From: Basidiobolus meristosporus CBS 931.73
Lineage: Eukaryota > Basidiobolomycota > Basidiobolomycetes > Basidiobolales > Basidiobolaceae
Assembly (NCBI GenBank): GCA_002104905.1
Contig: MCFE01000416.1
Location: 1-64,000, forward strand
Direction: 5' to 3'
DNA: 64,000 nt
Of this stretch, positions 10,665 through 20,917 are shown piece after piece. The notes under the pieces were generated by a model that did not search any database, was not told where the DNA came from, and saw only the letters and a list, made by a program, of their open reading frames with translations. Each line of letters opens with the position of its first letter. Position 1 is the first letter of the stretch. Made by a program: the position numbers and the translations under genes.

Positions 10665-11464
10665 TGAGGCATTCAGACACATCAATCAGCACAACCTTCA
10701 ATAAAGCAATCAGCAATTGTAATTTATTCGCAGCATTTCGTACCATTTCGCATCCATGGATCATGTGAGTGAATCCAGTTTTAAACGGGAAGTTTAGGGG
10801 GTGGACGACAGCAGGAGGATGGCAAGTGGATGGCAGTAGGAGAACAGCATTAATCACTCCTCATTAGCATCCCTGCTTCCTAAGCATTTTCACTTCAATC
10901 ATCTCACTCGATGTGGTCGCTAACGGGCATTCGCAACAGGCACTAGCCTCTCAGTCGGTTGTTACACCAATTTGTGCGTATGTGTAGGTGTGAATTGGAT
11001 CCTTGTGAGCATGTGTGGGTGTGAATTGGATCCGCCCAATCATCCGCCCAATCATCACTTGCTTCTTTGTATCTCACTCTTACCCCTAGGTAGTCCTAGA
11101 GAGCTGTTACCAATGACAGAGGTATATACCATTTAAAGCAATAATACTATAGTTTGTGCTGCTTCCCCTCGCTGATTGGCTAACCCTTGAATTACTGAGA
11201 GTGCTTTGTAGTCCAAACCCAATTGTGACTGATATTGGTGGCCTCTAAATTGTGGATTCATGCTCCCGTCAGTTTGGCGTTTGTCGTTCCTGCTTATTAA
11301 GTTCCTGTCTTGCTCACCCCCTCATCTATTTCTTCTCCACTCTGTACTATCCCTAGTTTCCTAACGTAGAGGCTGTTGAGTTGTAATCCGGTTGTAGTCT
11401 GTAATCAACGTAAACAATACCATTTAGCTTTAGTCTCGTCGCTACTATACAAGTGTCCAACGTG
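10665..11464. other. Long intergenic / 5' leader with short tandem repeats
   Basis: No gene supported. At about 10,978-11,060 a unit of about 21 nt (GTGTGGGTGTGAATTGGATC) occurs twice in tandem, followed by a doubled CGCCCAATCATC. Probably the promoter and leader of the makorin gene. Confidence 0.5.
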
Positions 11465-13893
11465 ATGATTAGTGATCCTGCACGGTCGCCACGACCCTCG
11501 ACTTCTTGGGGGAACAGCTCTGCTTCCCCTAATAGTAGTAGGAGAGGAAAATCCAACCAAAACCTGCAGCAGAATGGTTCCTCCGACTCCCCCAAATCTC
11601 CCTCCACTCCAAAAGGTAATACGGCTATTGCTACTTCTACCTCGTTTTATTATGCACACATATATAATACAATGAAAACCCTCTTTAGCTGGAGCTTTAC
11701 AGCATGTACCGTGCAAGTTTTTTAAGAATGGTGCCTGTAATGCTGGAAAAAACTGTATCTTCTCGCATAACATGGACCAGAATCCTGAAAATTCAATCTG
11801 CAAGTATTACTTGAAGGGGAATTGTAAATTTGGCAATAAGTGCGCTTTGCTGCACTCGAAAGGGTTGAATGGACTTGGGAACCCGCAAAGATCCATGAAT
11901 GTAAAGGTTGGCGGAAGGGGGTTGCAGCGAGAAGATTTCCCAATCCTATCTCCAGATAGATCCCAGTATCACCAGGAATCCCCGCCTCATACCTTGTTCC
12001 CTAGAGCAGCTATATCTCGTTCTATGCAGGAGAACTCATCTCCACATTTCGTGGGATTGCCCATGTCTCCCTTCGACAACAGCTACGGCTACGGCACTGA
12101 AAGCCCTTTTCTTTCCACAGAGGACTCGCTGTTTGGGCAGCAAGCCAGCTCCAGGCAGCCAATGTCAATATCGTTGCCTAGCCACGATCAGAGCTTTTTC
12201 GACATGTTAGGCCTTTCGCCTAGCTCGGAACGTATGGATAGCGTATTCTCCGGCAGAAACCATGGCTCTCCATTCATGCCGCTGTCAGCTGGAGGCCTTT
12301 CCCACTTGGAGTCTCCACGTAGATCACTTGATCCAATCTCCGAGGCAGAGCTGAAGCTGGATGCTCTGAAGAATCTCCATATCGACGACAACCTCAGCTA
12401 TAGCCAGGGGCTACTTCCCTCATCGCTCGATGAGCTATTGACTCCGGTTGAGATCGAAACCCGCCGCAGCAGTTTTCTGAGCAGCCCGGCAGGTACTAGT
12501 AAGCCACCCAGCCTTGGTAGATTTAGTCGCTCTCACAATGAAGAAAGTTACTTTGGAAATCTAGGAAGTTCATATACCCCAGGCATTGGGATTACTCCCC
12601 CAGTGTCTCGCCGCTCTCAATCCAATTCCAACATGGAGTTTGTCTCCAGCCTGTGGAAAAACGACTCGGAGAGCGAGCATCCCAGCGGCATTACTTCCTT
12701 CGAGGAAGACATCATGGGTGGCTTTCGTCCCCGAGTTTCCCCGTTGACCATCCCCAAAGGGAACTCTACCTTGTCCTCGCTACCGTTTGATGCCAGATCC
12801 AACGGCGTTCCCTCTTTCTCCCTGGACGAGGACATCCAGTTTTACATGGAAGAGGAGGGAGATCACTTCGTCCCCCAAGAGAAAGGTTGGTAGACGCCCC
12901 CAATGATGGTGAATTTCATACCAACCTCATGATTTCTCCCAGATCGCTTTGGAGAGCAGCCCCATCTGAAAGAGGCCTTACATAATCAGCCAGTAAGTAG
13001 CAGTCACAAATCAGCCAGCCTCGACCTCAGCGCTAAACCCGCAACTCCTGTAGCTTTGCCCGTTTGGCGAGAATGGGAACTGTCACTATGGGTCCACCTG
13101 CCAATATATACACGGCCTACCCTGCCCATCATGCTTCAAGTTTGTTCTTCACCCATATCACAGCCCGCAGCAGCATCAAGGTAAGCTTTCCTCGGCCCTT
13201 GGCGTCAGGCCTAACCTAAACCTCGATCCACAGCACACATTACCGAATGCCTTACCCAACACATTCAGACCAACGAACAGAGTCTACTTCCCAGCGATCC
13301 TCGGGAGATAAAGTGCGAGCTGTGCCGCAACAAAGTCCTTGCCACCCCCGAGAATCGCTTCGGAATCCTGAGTAGGTAACGCATTGGTCTTCGTACACCC
13401 TGCTTCACTAACAGCCTCTGTACCCTTAGATTGTGAGCATCCGTTCTGCCTTGAGTGTATTCGCGAATGGCGAGCAAATCAATCCCAAGAGAGTGAGCTG
13501 ATCAAGTTGTGCCCCATCTGGTAAGTGGAGATATTCAGTGTAGTGGCCCCGGCATGCGCTAATAACATGTGACACCCAGCCGCAAAACATCCCATTTCAT
13601 CATCCCAAGCCCAACCTGGATAGTTGACCGCACAGAAAAGCAACAGCTCTTCCATGAGTACAAGGCCAAGCTCAGGTAAGAGTCCCAGTCCCCATCCCAG
13701 CCCCATTGATCTAAGATGGTTCACCAGCAACATCCCGTGTAAATACTTCAACTCCAACGAAAAACGATGTCCGTTTGGCAGCTCTTGTTTCTATGCTCAC
13801 GTCAAGGATGACCACGAGAAATCACGTACGATCCAGACTGCGGAGGAGGAGGTGCGTGTACTGGGCTCACTCACACTCTCCGACTTCATGTGA
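11465..13893 (+). CDS. Makorin-type RING E3 ubiquitin ligase with four C3H zinc fingers
   Basis: There are eight exons: 11465-11615, 11689-12885, 12943-12992, 13054-13180, 13234-13371, 13430-13520, 13580-13675 and 13728-13893. They sum to 2016 nt, 671 residues. Two N-terminal C3H fingers (CKFFKNGACNAGKNCIFSH and CKYYLKGNCKFGNKCALLH) bind RNA in this family. A roughly 340-residue Ser/Pro-rich linker follows. A third finger (CPFGENGNCHYGSTCQYIH) and the makorin Cys/His segment (CPSCFKFVLHPYH) come next. The C3HC4 RING is CELC...CEHPFCLECIREW...CPIC, and a fourth C3H finger (CPFGSSCFYAH) sits near the end. The order C3H-C3H-C3H-MKRN-RING-C3H defines makorins. The long linker makes it larger than animal makorins (about 480 residues). 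The start at 11465 is the first ATG; an earlier one is not available in frame. Confidence 0.88.
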
Positions 13894-14354
13894 ATCCTTG
13901 AGAAAAATCCCCAGTGCATATATAACACGCTAAAAATCCTCCCTCCCCCCCCAAAATGGAATAATATACATATATACAGTGTAATATCGTAGGTGCCCCC
14001 GTGAAGTTCTTGTTCAGGTTAGGAAAGCAAAATCTTGTGTTGGTGTAGTGGTCCCCATACTCTTCTTTATGTTCTCTCGCTCTAATTCCATTCTCTTCTG
14101 TCTTTGATGTTTGCCTTAATTGATGCGTAGTACACCATATAAAATCCCTCTGTAGGAGCATGTCTGGGTTTTTAATTAGTCTTCGAATTAGTTCTCAAAA
14201 AGCCATTATTCGATAAGATGTGGGTCCTGCTTAGCATTTCTCGTTGGTAAACATCTAACTATTTTAATAATAAAGAACAACGAATAAAGCGGGGAGACGA
14301 AGAAGTTGGTGTATGAACAAAAGTAAAGGATGTAGGGAGATGGCGTGTGGTTTC
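13894..14354. other. Convergent intergenic region
   Basis: 3' flanks of the makorin gene (plus) and RLI1 (minus). It contains a C-homopolymer near 13,940 and AATAAAG-like signals near 14,270. No gene supported. Confidence 0.5.
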
Positions 14355-16216
14355 TTAGTCTTCCAAGAAGAAGTAGTTGCCAGACAATTTCTGTTCTTTG
14401 TCCTTCATTGAATCGGCCTTGTTGATACGAGGACGGAAGTTGGTAGGATCACGACGGAAGGTGATCTCCAAAGAGCTGAGGAACTGGTTCATACCGGTAA
14501 CAAGGGCCTGAGGAGCAGAAGCGGTGGCCTCCACGGAAGGTGTACCGCTGTATACAACAACACGATCAGCCAAGTAGGTAGCCATGATGAAATCGTGCTC
14601 GACGATGAAGGCGGTCTTCTTGGAGTGGAGAATGAATCGCTTGATAACCTTGGCGGCGATAATTCTTTGCTCGGAATCAAGGTAAGCAGAGGGCTCATCG
14701 ATAAGGTAGATATCAGCAGGTTGACCCAAGGCGAGGATGATGGCAACACGCTGAAGTTCACCACCGGAGAGGTTCTGCACTTGTTGATCCAAGATATGCT
14801 CGACGGTGAGAGGCTTGACAACGTCAGTTTGGAACTGAGGATGCATGAAAGCACCCTTGATCTTCTTGAGGAACAACATTCTAACAGTGCCTGGGAACTT
14901 GGGACTGATCTTTTGGGGCTTGTAGGAGATGTTCAACTCGGGGACTTGTTGGTCGTTATCGGCCTTCAAGAGACCGGCCAAAAGACGGATGAAGGTGGTC
15001 TTACCGGTACCGTTTTGTCCCAACATGACAATGATTTCGGAATCAGTGAACTGACCAGCGTCGACGTTCAATTTGAAGTCGCCAAGAGTCTTGCTCATCT
15101 TGGGGTACTTGTATCTTCTATTCTTCTCTAGGTCGTCGAATTGGTCTCCGGTCTCGGAGAGTCTGAAAGTCAAGGATTCGGTACGGAAACGAAGATTCTC
15201 GGTGGGGATCATTCCGTCAAGGAAAATGTTGATACCTTCACGGACAGAGAAAGGCAAGGTAACCACACCATAAGCACTTGGCATTCCGTAAAGGACGCAC
15301 ACGAAGTCGGAAAGGTAATCCAAGACGGACAGATCGTGCTCAACTACGATGACGTAGCAGAGAGGGTGAAGAAGGGAACGAATGGTTCTGGCGGCGTTTA
15401 GACGTTGCTTGACATCCAAGTAACTGGATGGCTCATCGAACATGTAAATGTCGGCATTTTGGACGCATACGACAGCGATGGCGAAACGCTGAAGTTCACC
15501 ACCGGAAAGCTGCTCCACCTGACGGGTAAGAACATCCTTCAGGTCCAAGGCGTCGAGCATCTCCTGCTTGTTGTTTCTCTCAAGCTTGGCATCCAACAAG
15601 TCGGTAACGCTACCGCGAACGGCCTTGGGGATGTGATCGACGTACTGAGGCTTGATAATGGCCTTCAAGTTGTCCTCCAAAATCTTGGTGAAGTAGTTTT
15701 GAAGCTCAGAACCACGGAAATGCTTGAGAATATCTTGCCAGTCCGGTGGGTCATCGAATCTACCAAGGTTTGGCTTGAGCTTTCCGGCGAGGATCTTCAA
15801 GGCAGTAGATTTACCAATACCGTTGGTACCCACCAGACCCAAGACCTGGCCAGGTCTGGGGACAGGAAGACGATGAAGCTTGAAAGAGTTGGCACTGTAA
15901 CGGTGAGTGGTGTCCTTCTCAAGATTAGTGGGCAAGTTGATGATGGTGATAGCCTCGAAGGGACATTTCTTGGCACAGATACCACAACCAATACAAAGCT
16001 CCTCGGAAATGAAGGCGATCTTTGAAGCGGAGGTTACTTCAATGCAAAGTTTACCTGAACGATAGCCAGTTTAGAGCGGGAGCAAGACGGAAGCAAAGCT
16101 ACGATGCACTTACCCATACGGTTCACTGGACATCCCTTTTTACATTCTTGACGACATTTCTTGGGTTTACACTTGTCGGTACTGACAATGGCAATACGGG
16201 TAAGTTTGTCAGACAT
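14355..16216 (-). CDS. RLI1: ABCE1/Rli1 ribosome-recycling ATPase
   Basis: There are two exons, 16216-16114 and 16054-14355 (59-nt intron), giving 1803 nt and 600 residues; yeast Rli1 has 608. The N-terminal domain has two 4Fe-4S clusters: [15 protein letters not shown] (about residues 16-30) and [12 protein letters not shown] (about 55-66). Nucleotide-binding domain 1 has Walker A TNGIGKST, signature [12 protein letters not shown] and Walker [10 protein letters not shown]. Domain 2 has [20 protein letters not shown] and IDEPSAYLD. The enzyme splits post-termination ribosomes with eRF1/Pelota and is essential in eukaryotes. All catalytic motifs are intact. It is head-to-head with the mitochondrial ribosomal protein gene at a distance of 633 bp. 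Confidence 0.96.
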
Positions 16217-16849
16217 GATGAGTAAAGAATCCGCACGAAACTAAACAAGCCGAAGACAGTTGTTCTACTTTTTTGTAATCGTATATATCCGACCAGTTTT
16301 TTTTTTAGTCACCCACTTTTCTTCATTTCAATGTGGCCGCTATTATCTCCAATATATTTTCGAATAGCCTGGATTGACAGCCTGGGATTGGTGCAAAAAA
16401 ATAGCATCATCAATATCAAGGGTTGGAAAAAAAGGGGTAGACGTTTGGTAATGCCTCAACTCGTCACCAACATGACAACTCTGTATCAAAGGAGTTGTAC
16501 AAACATATCTTGGTCGAAGAATCAATCTGGGGTCCCCACCATTGGCAGTGATGCCACTGAAACGATCATCCATCACCATCATCATCATGTGCAGGAGCAG
16601 CAGGTGCAAGTGGCATTTGATGAAAGCTGCATCCATTAATCAAAGTTGGTTTTTTTAACTCCATTTCGCGTTTATTTGCCACTTGTTGTCTAAGGTTGGT
16701 TTAGCTAGAAAAGAGGGTGTTCGCACTAGGCTGGTACCCTGAAATATTTTTAGTGGATTTAGCGAGTGGAAATTTTTTGACAATTTCGAGATACAAGCGG
16801 TTATTGGAAACTTGGACTTCCCGTTACTCTAAAGTTATCAATTAGGAAT
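16217..16849. other. Intergenic between RLI1 and MRPL23
   Basis: Divergent promoter region. It includes a CATCAC/CAT triplet-rich stretch (about 16,568-16,588), a T-tract (about 16,297) and A-tracts. An ATG at 16,451 opens a 62-codon frame with a run of six histidines; I do not recognise it and do not call it a gene. Confidence 0.45.
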
Positions 16850-17503
16850 ATGTCTCAAGCTGTTGGAAAGGTATTTGTCCCCAGATATTCGCTGTCCTCG
16901 ATGTACCCACTCTCAAACCACTTCTCTCGAACAACAGACCGCGTTGGCCTACTCCCGTGTGTGGCATTTGGTTGATGCTAAGGATCGTGTCCTTGGTAGA
17001 ATGGCCACCTCAATTGCCACCACTCTTATGGGAAAGCACAAGCCAATTTTCGACCCTGCGTGTAGGTTATGTTTCCTTCGAGAATTCTCCTCCCACGTTT
17101 ATTCATCGTTTGTTTCGTATCAATAGCCGATTGCGGTGATTATGTTGTTGTCGTTAATGCCAAGCATGTCCACGTCACTGGACGTAAGGCCGAGCAGAAG
17201 CTTTATAGACACCACACTGGCCATCCAGGTGGTTTGAAGGAAATCCCATACAAGTACATGATGGAACACAAGCCTGAAGAGATTATTCGCCGAGCAGTGT
17301 CTGGCATGTTGCCCAAGAACAAGGTCCGTGAGCTCCGCTTATCGCGTCTCCTCATCTTCCCCGACGAGCAGCATCCACACGAAGGAAACATCATCAAGCG
17401 CTACGACGAGAAAATCAACCCCGACCCCAAAAACTACATGAAGTCCGAACAGTTCAAGCCCAAGCTTTACAAGAAGAAGCTCAACGACGTCAAGCAAAAC
17501 TGA
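16850..17503 (+). CDS. MRPL23: Mitochondrial large-subunit ribosomal protein uL13m
   Basis: There are three exons, 16850-16870, 16938-17061 and 17127-17503, giving 522 nt and 173 residues. The first exon encodes only MSQAVGK, which matches the short MSQ...G start of yeast Mrpl23. The uL13 fold is clear: [56 protein letters not shown], and the hallmark [16 protein letters not shown] near residue 125. The charged C-terminal extension matches the mitochondrial rather than the cytosolic family. The gene product is made in the cytosol and imported. There is no long cleavable presequence, as in yeast. Confidence 0.92.
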
Positions 17504-17861
17504 TTCGGTCACTACTTTGTATTCACAATTCCCATCTTTTGCATTATTGTTCAGAACCACCCCATCCCTTAGATATTTCGGATGTTTTCAGCGTTTCTTT
17601 GGATCTTTTCCCCGGCAATGCATATCCCACACCAAACTCTTCATCTCTAATAAATCCCTTTCGAGTGAGATGTCACTGTCACTGTCCAATCCTAATTTTG
17701 TTTAAGCAATGAGTGCGAGAGTTATGTGGAGTTTGCGAGCAATCTAATCATTTTGGATTCATGCCAATAATTTCTGGTCGAAATGTCATGGGAGCTGAGT
17801 CAATTTTATTCCAGTTAATACGTGTTGGTTGTCAACTCTTGACCTTCTGTGAACAGTAGAG
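17504..17861. other. Intergenic
   Basis: 3' flank of MRPL23 (AATAAA near 17,650) and promoter of the beta-adaptin gene. Nothing else seen. Confidence 0.5.
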
Positions 17862-20596
17862 ATGGCCTCGAAAGTGATTGCCGAAATCCAGCGGTCGTTC
17901 AAAACGAACTACTTTGCGACTACGAAAAAAGGTTTGACGACGGCTTTCATATCCCCCCTTCTGAATTTTCCTTGTGTAAATGCGGCCTTGGCACTCTTCA
18001 TCCTTTCCTGCGGGCCCGGTTTCGTTCATCTTGTCCGCCGTCTTGGCATACCCGCATAGCACTCACTGTGAAGGATAAACGCTAACCCATTCCTCTCCCA
18101 CCCATAGGTGAAACCTATGAATTGCGGGCCGATCTTAATAGCGAGTACAGGGAGGCCAGAAAGGATGCAGTGAAACGTGTTATCGCCAACATGACAGTAG
18201 GAAAAGACGTCAGCGGTCTATTTCCGGATGTCATCAAGAACATGCAAACTGAGGATATAGAACTCAAGAAGCTGGTTTACCTGTATTTGATGAATTATGC
18301 CAAAACACAGCCCGAGCTGGTCATTTTGGCCGTAAATACTTTCGTCAAGGTACCCTCAAGCGCTCTTTTCGCACTCGATATCGTTCATCCTCCACACAAT
18401 GAGCCAGCTAACCCGCGAACTTCTCCGCAGGACACCGAAGACCACAATCCTCTGATCAGAGCTCTTGCTATCAGAACCATGGGCTGCATCCGCGTTGACA
18501 AGATTACCGATTATCTTTGCGAACCTCTTGGAAAATGCCTTAAAGTATGGGGTTCGCTTGTGGTTGTTATGGTTCAGTTAACTTAACTTCAACTTGAATT
18601 GCGTCTAGGATGACAATCCTTATGTTCGTAAAACTGCAGTTATTGCTGTCGCCAAGCTCTACGACCTTAATCCCGAGCTTGCCATCGAAAATGGCTTTGT
18701 ATCCATGCTTCACGAGCTTGTTTCCGATTCCAACCCAATGGTAGAGCGCGTCGTGTAAGGCTTTCGTGCTCGCTGTACTAAGCCTATCATCCTAGGTTGT
18801 TGCCAACTCCTTGACCGCCCTTCGGGAGATCAACGAGAATTCCCCCAACAAGGACCTGTTTGTTGTGGACGCCGCCATTCTCAACAAACTATTGATCGCT
18901 TTGAACGAATGTACAGAGTAAGTCGCAGGTTTCGAATCACTGCAGGCAGCCCTATGCAGCTTACACCGTTTATCTCACAAACAACAAAGGTGGGGCCAGA
19001 TTACCATTATGTCATGTTTGTCCGAGCGTAGGCCAAGGGATGCTGAGGAGGCGCAGAATGTTTGTGAGCGCGTGTTGCCTCGTTTGCAACACGCCAATGC
19101 CAGTGTCGTGCTTGCTGCTGTCAAGGTAAGTAAAGCTGCTCACACGATAGCCGGGTTCAGCGCTAACCGAGTGCCCTTAGGTTTTGCTACTTTACATGGA
19201 CTATGCACAGAGCAGAGAGCTGCACCAACTCATCATTAAGAAACTAGCCCCACCACTCGGTAGTATCAACCAGAGATGTATTCAGCGACCAAGCAATTAA
19301 CCAAGTCTATTTAGTCACCCTCTTGTCCTCGGCCCCTGAAGTCCAGTACGTTGCTCTGCGCAACATCCTTCTTATATTACAAAAGAGACCAGAGGTTCTA
19401 TCCAGAGAAATCCGAGTGTTCTTCTGTAAATACAACGATCCCCCGTATGTTAAGGTGGAGAAATTGAAGTTGATGATCAAGCTAGCCAACGAGACCAACG
19501 TTGACCAACTTCTGTCCGAGCTCAAAGAGTAAGCATCCCTGCCCCCCCCCTCCATGACTCGACGTCGTCGCTGACCTAGCATACGGAACTTCCCAGGTAC
19601 GCAAATGAAGTCGATGTCGATTTCGTCAGGAAAGCCATCAAAGCAATCGGTAGCTGTGCCATTCGAATCGAGGCTGCTACCGAAAGATGCATCAACGTGT
19701 TACTAGATCTTATTAACACCAAGATCAACTACGTGGTTCAAGAGGCCGTCATTGTCATGAGAGTAAGCGCCTTTGTTCTCCTCGGATGAATGCCACGCCT
19801 TATCAAGCTTGCTTCCAACAGGACGTGTTTAGAAAGTACCCCCACCAATACGAAGGGGTCATTCCCACTCTGTGCGAGAATCTAGAGGCGATCGATGAGC
19901 CGGAGGCTAAAGCATCGTTGATATGGATTATCGGAGAGTACGCGGAGAGGATCACAAATGCTGCCGAACTGCTTGAAACCTTTTTGGAGCAGTTCGACGA
20001 TGAAAGCAACCAGGTATGCGTCCCGGCCAAGTACACACTAGCGCACATTCCAGTGCCATAACCTGTATTGAAATCAACCAGGTCCAACTTCAACTACTTA
20101 CCGCGGTGGTGAAGCTATTCCTCAAGAAGCCAACCGAGTGCCAAAACCTCGTTCTCAAGACCCTCCAAACCACCACGCAAACCTGCGACAACCCTGATAT
20201 CAGGGACAGGGCATACATCTACTGGCGCCTTCTATCCACAGACCCCCAGGCCGCAAATGTAATCCCAATCATAGTTAATCGTCAACAACCATGCCGCGAA
20301 GGCGTCTAACATCCCCTATCGATTCTGTCCCTTAGGCCATCGTGTTGTCGGAAAAGCCTCCGATTTCCGAAGACACCTCCGATCTGTCCGAAAGCCTCCT
20401 GAATGAGCTCATCTTCAACATCTCTACCATCGCCTCGGTCTACCACAAGCCTGCCCATGTCTTCTTGAACGATGGCAGAGTTGGCGCAGATGAAGCCCAG
20501 AGCTCACCGGACAAGGCAGAGGCGTTCATGCCAGAGACCTCAATCCACATTGAAAATGTCCCACAACCCACCAATGATCTCCTTATTGAATTCTAA
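17862..20596 (+). CDS. APL2: AP-1/AP-2 complex beta subunit (beta adaptin), earless
   Basis: There are twelve exons: 17862-17931, 18108-18349, 18431-18544, 18609-18740, 18796-18917, 18990-19125, 19181-19259, 19315-19528, 19597-19762, 19822-20013, 20082-20258 and 20336-20596. They sum to 1905 nt, 634 residues. The trunk is strongly conserved: [71 protein letters not shown]. The alpha-solenoid trunk builds the clathrin adaptor with gamma/alpha, mu and sigma subunits. After the trunk (VFLNDGRVG...) only a short hinge follows and the chain ends NDLLIEF; the C-terminal appendage present in animal beta1/beta2 is absent. Yeast Apl2 (726 residues) also lacks a full ear. I cannot separate AP-1 from AP-2 by eye, so the symbol is provisional. 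Confidence 0.88.
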
Positions 20597-20917
20597 GTTG
20601 ATGTAACTCCACTAGCCGTCATCCCACCACATCTACCCTTGGCCAACGAAATGAAATCACTGAAATTAAATCCACCCAAGCAAAATTAATGAGTAGCCAT
20701 TGGCTCGGTTGGTTCGAGGGGATCTGGGAGAATTTACCATTCGTTGAGGGGGGTTGTTTGTTTACTTATCAAATGGAAACAATCTCGAAAACATCAAAAC
20801 AATTGTTTAGATTCTTTACTAAATGCTGCGCGGTGGTGGTCCCCTACTTTACCGCTTGACCCACCCATTTTCCTCTACCCACATTTTACTAATCCGACAA
20901 ACTTCGATAGCACAGCG
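20597..20917. other. Intergenic, 3' flank of beta adaptin and SMC4 promoter
   Basis: A spacer of 321 bp. Nothing but AT-rich stretches seen. The SMC4 frame is open upstream to about 20,744 but has no ATG there. Confidence 0.5.

Noticed and set aside
14595-16025. Long plus-strand frames opposite RLI1
   Set aside because: Antisense shadows of the conserved ABC domains.
16451-16639. 62-codon ORF with six histidines between RLI1 and MRPL23
   Set aside because: CAT/CAC triplet repeats open frames by chance on both strands; no family recognised and no splice or expression support.
17932-18107. snoRNA inside the longest beta-adaptin intron (176 nt)
   Set aside because: No C/D or H/ACA boxes in suitable positions.
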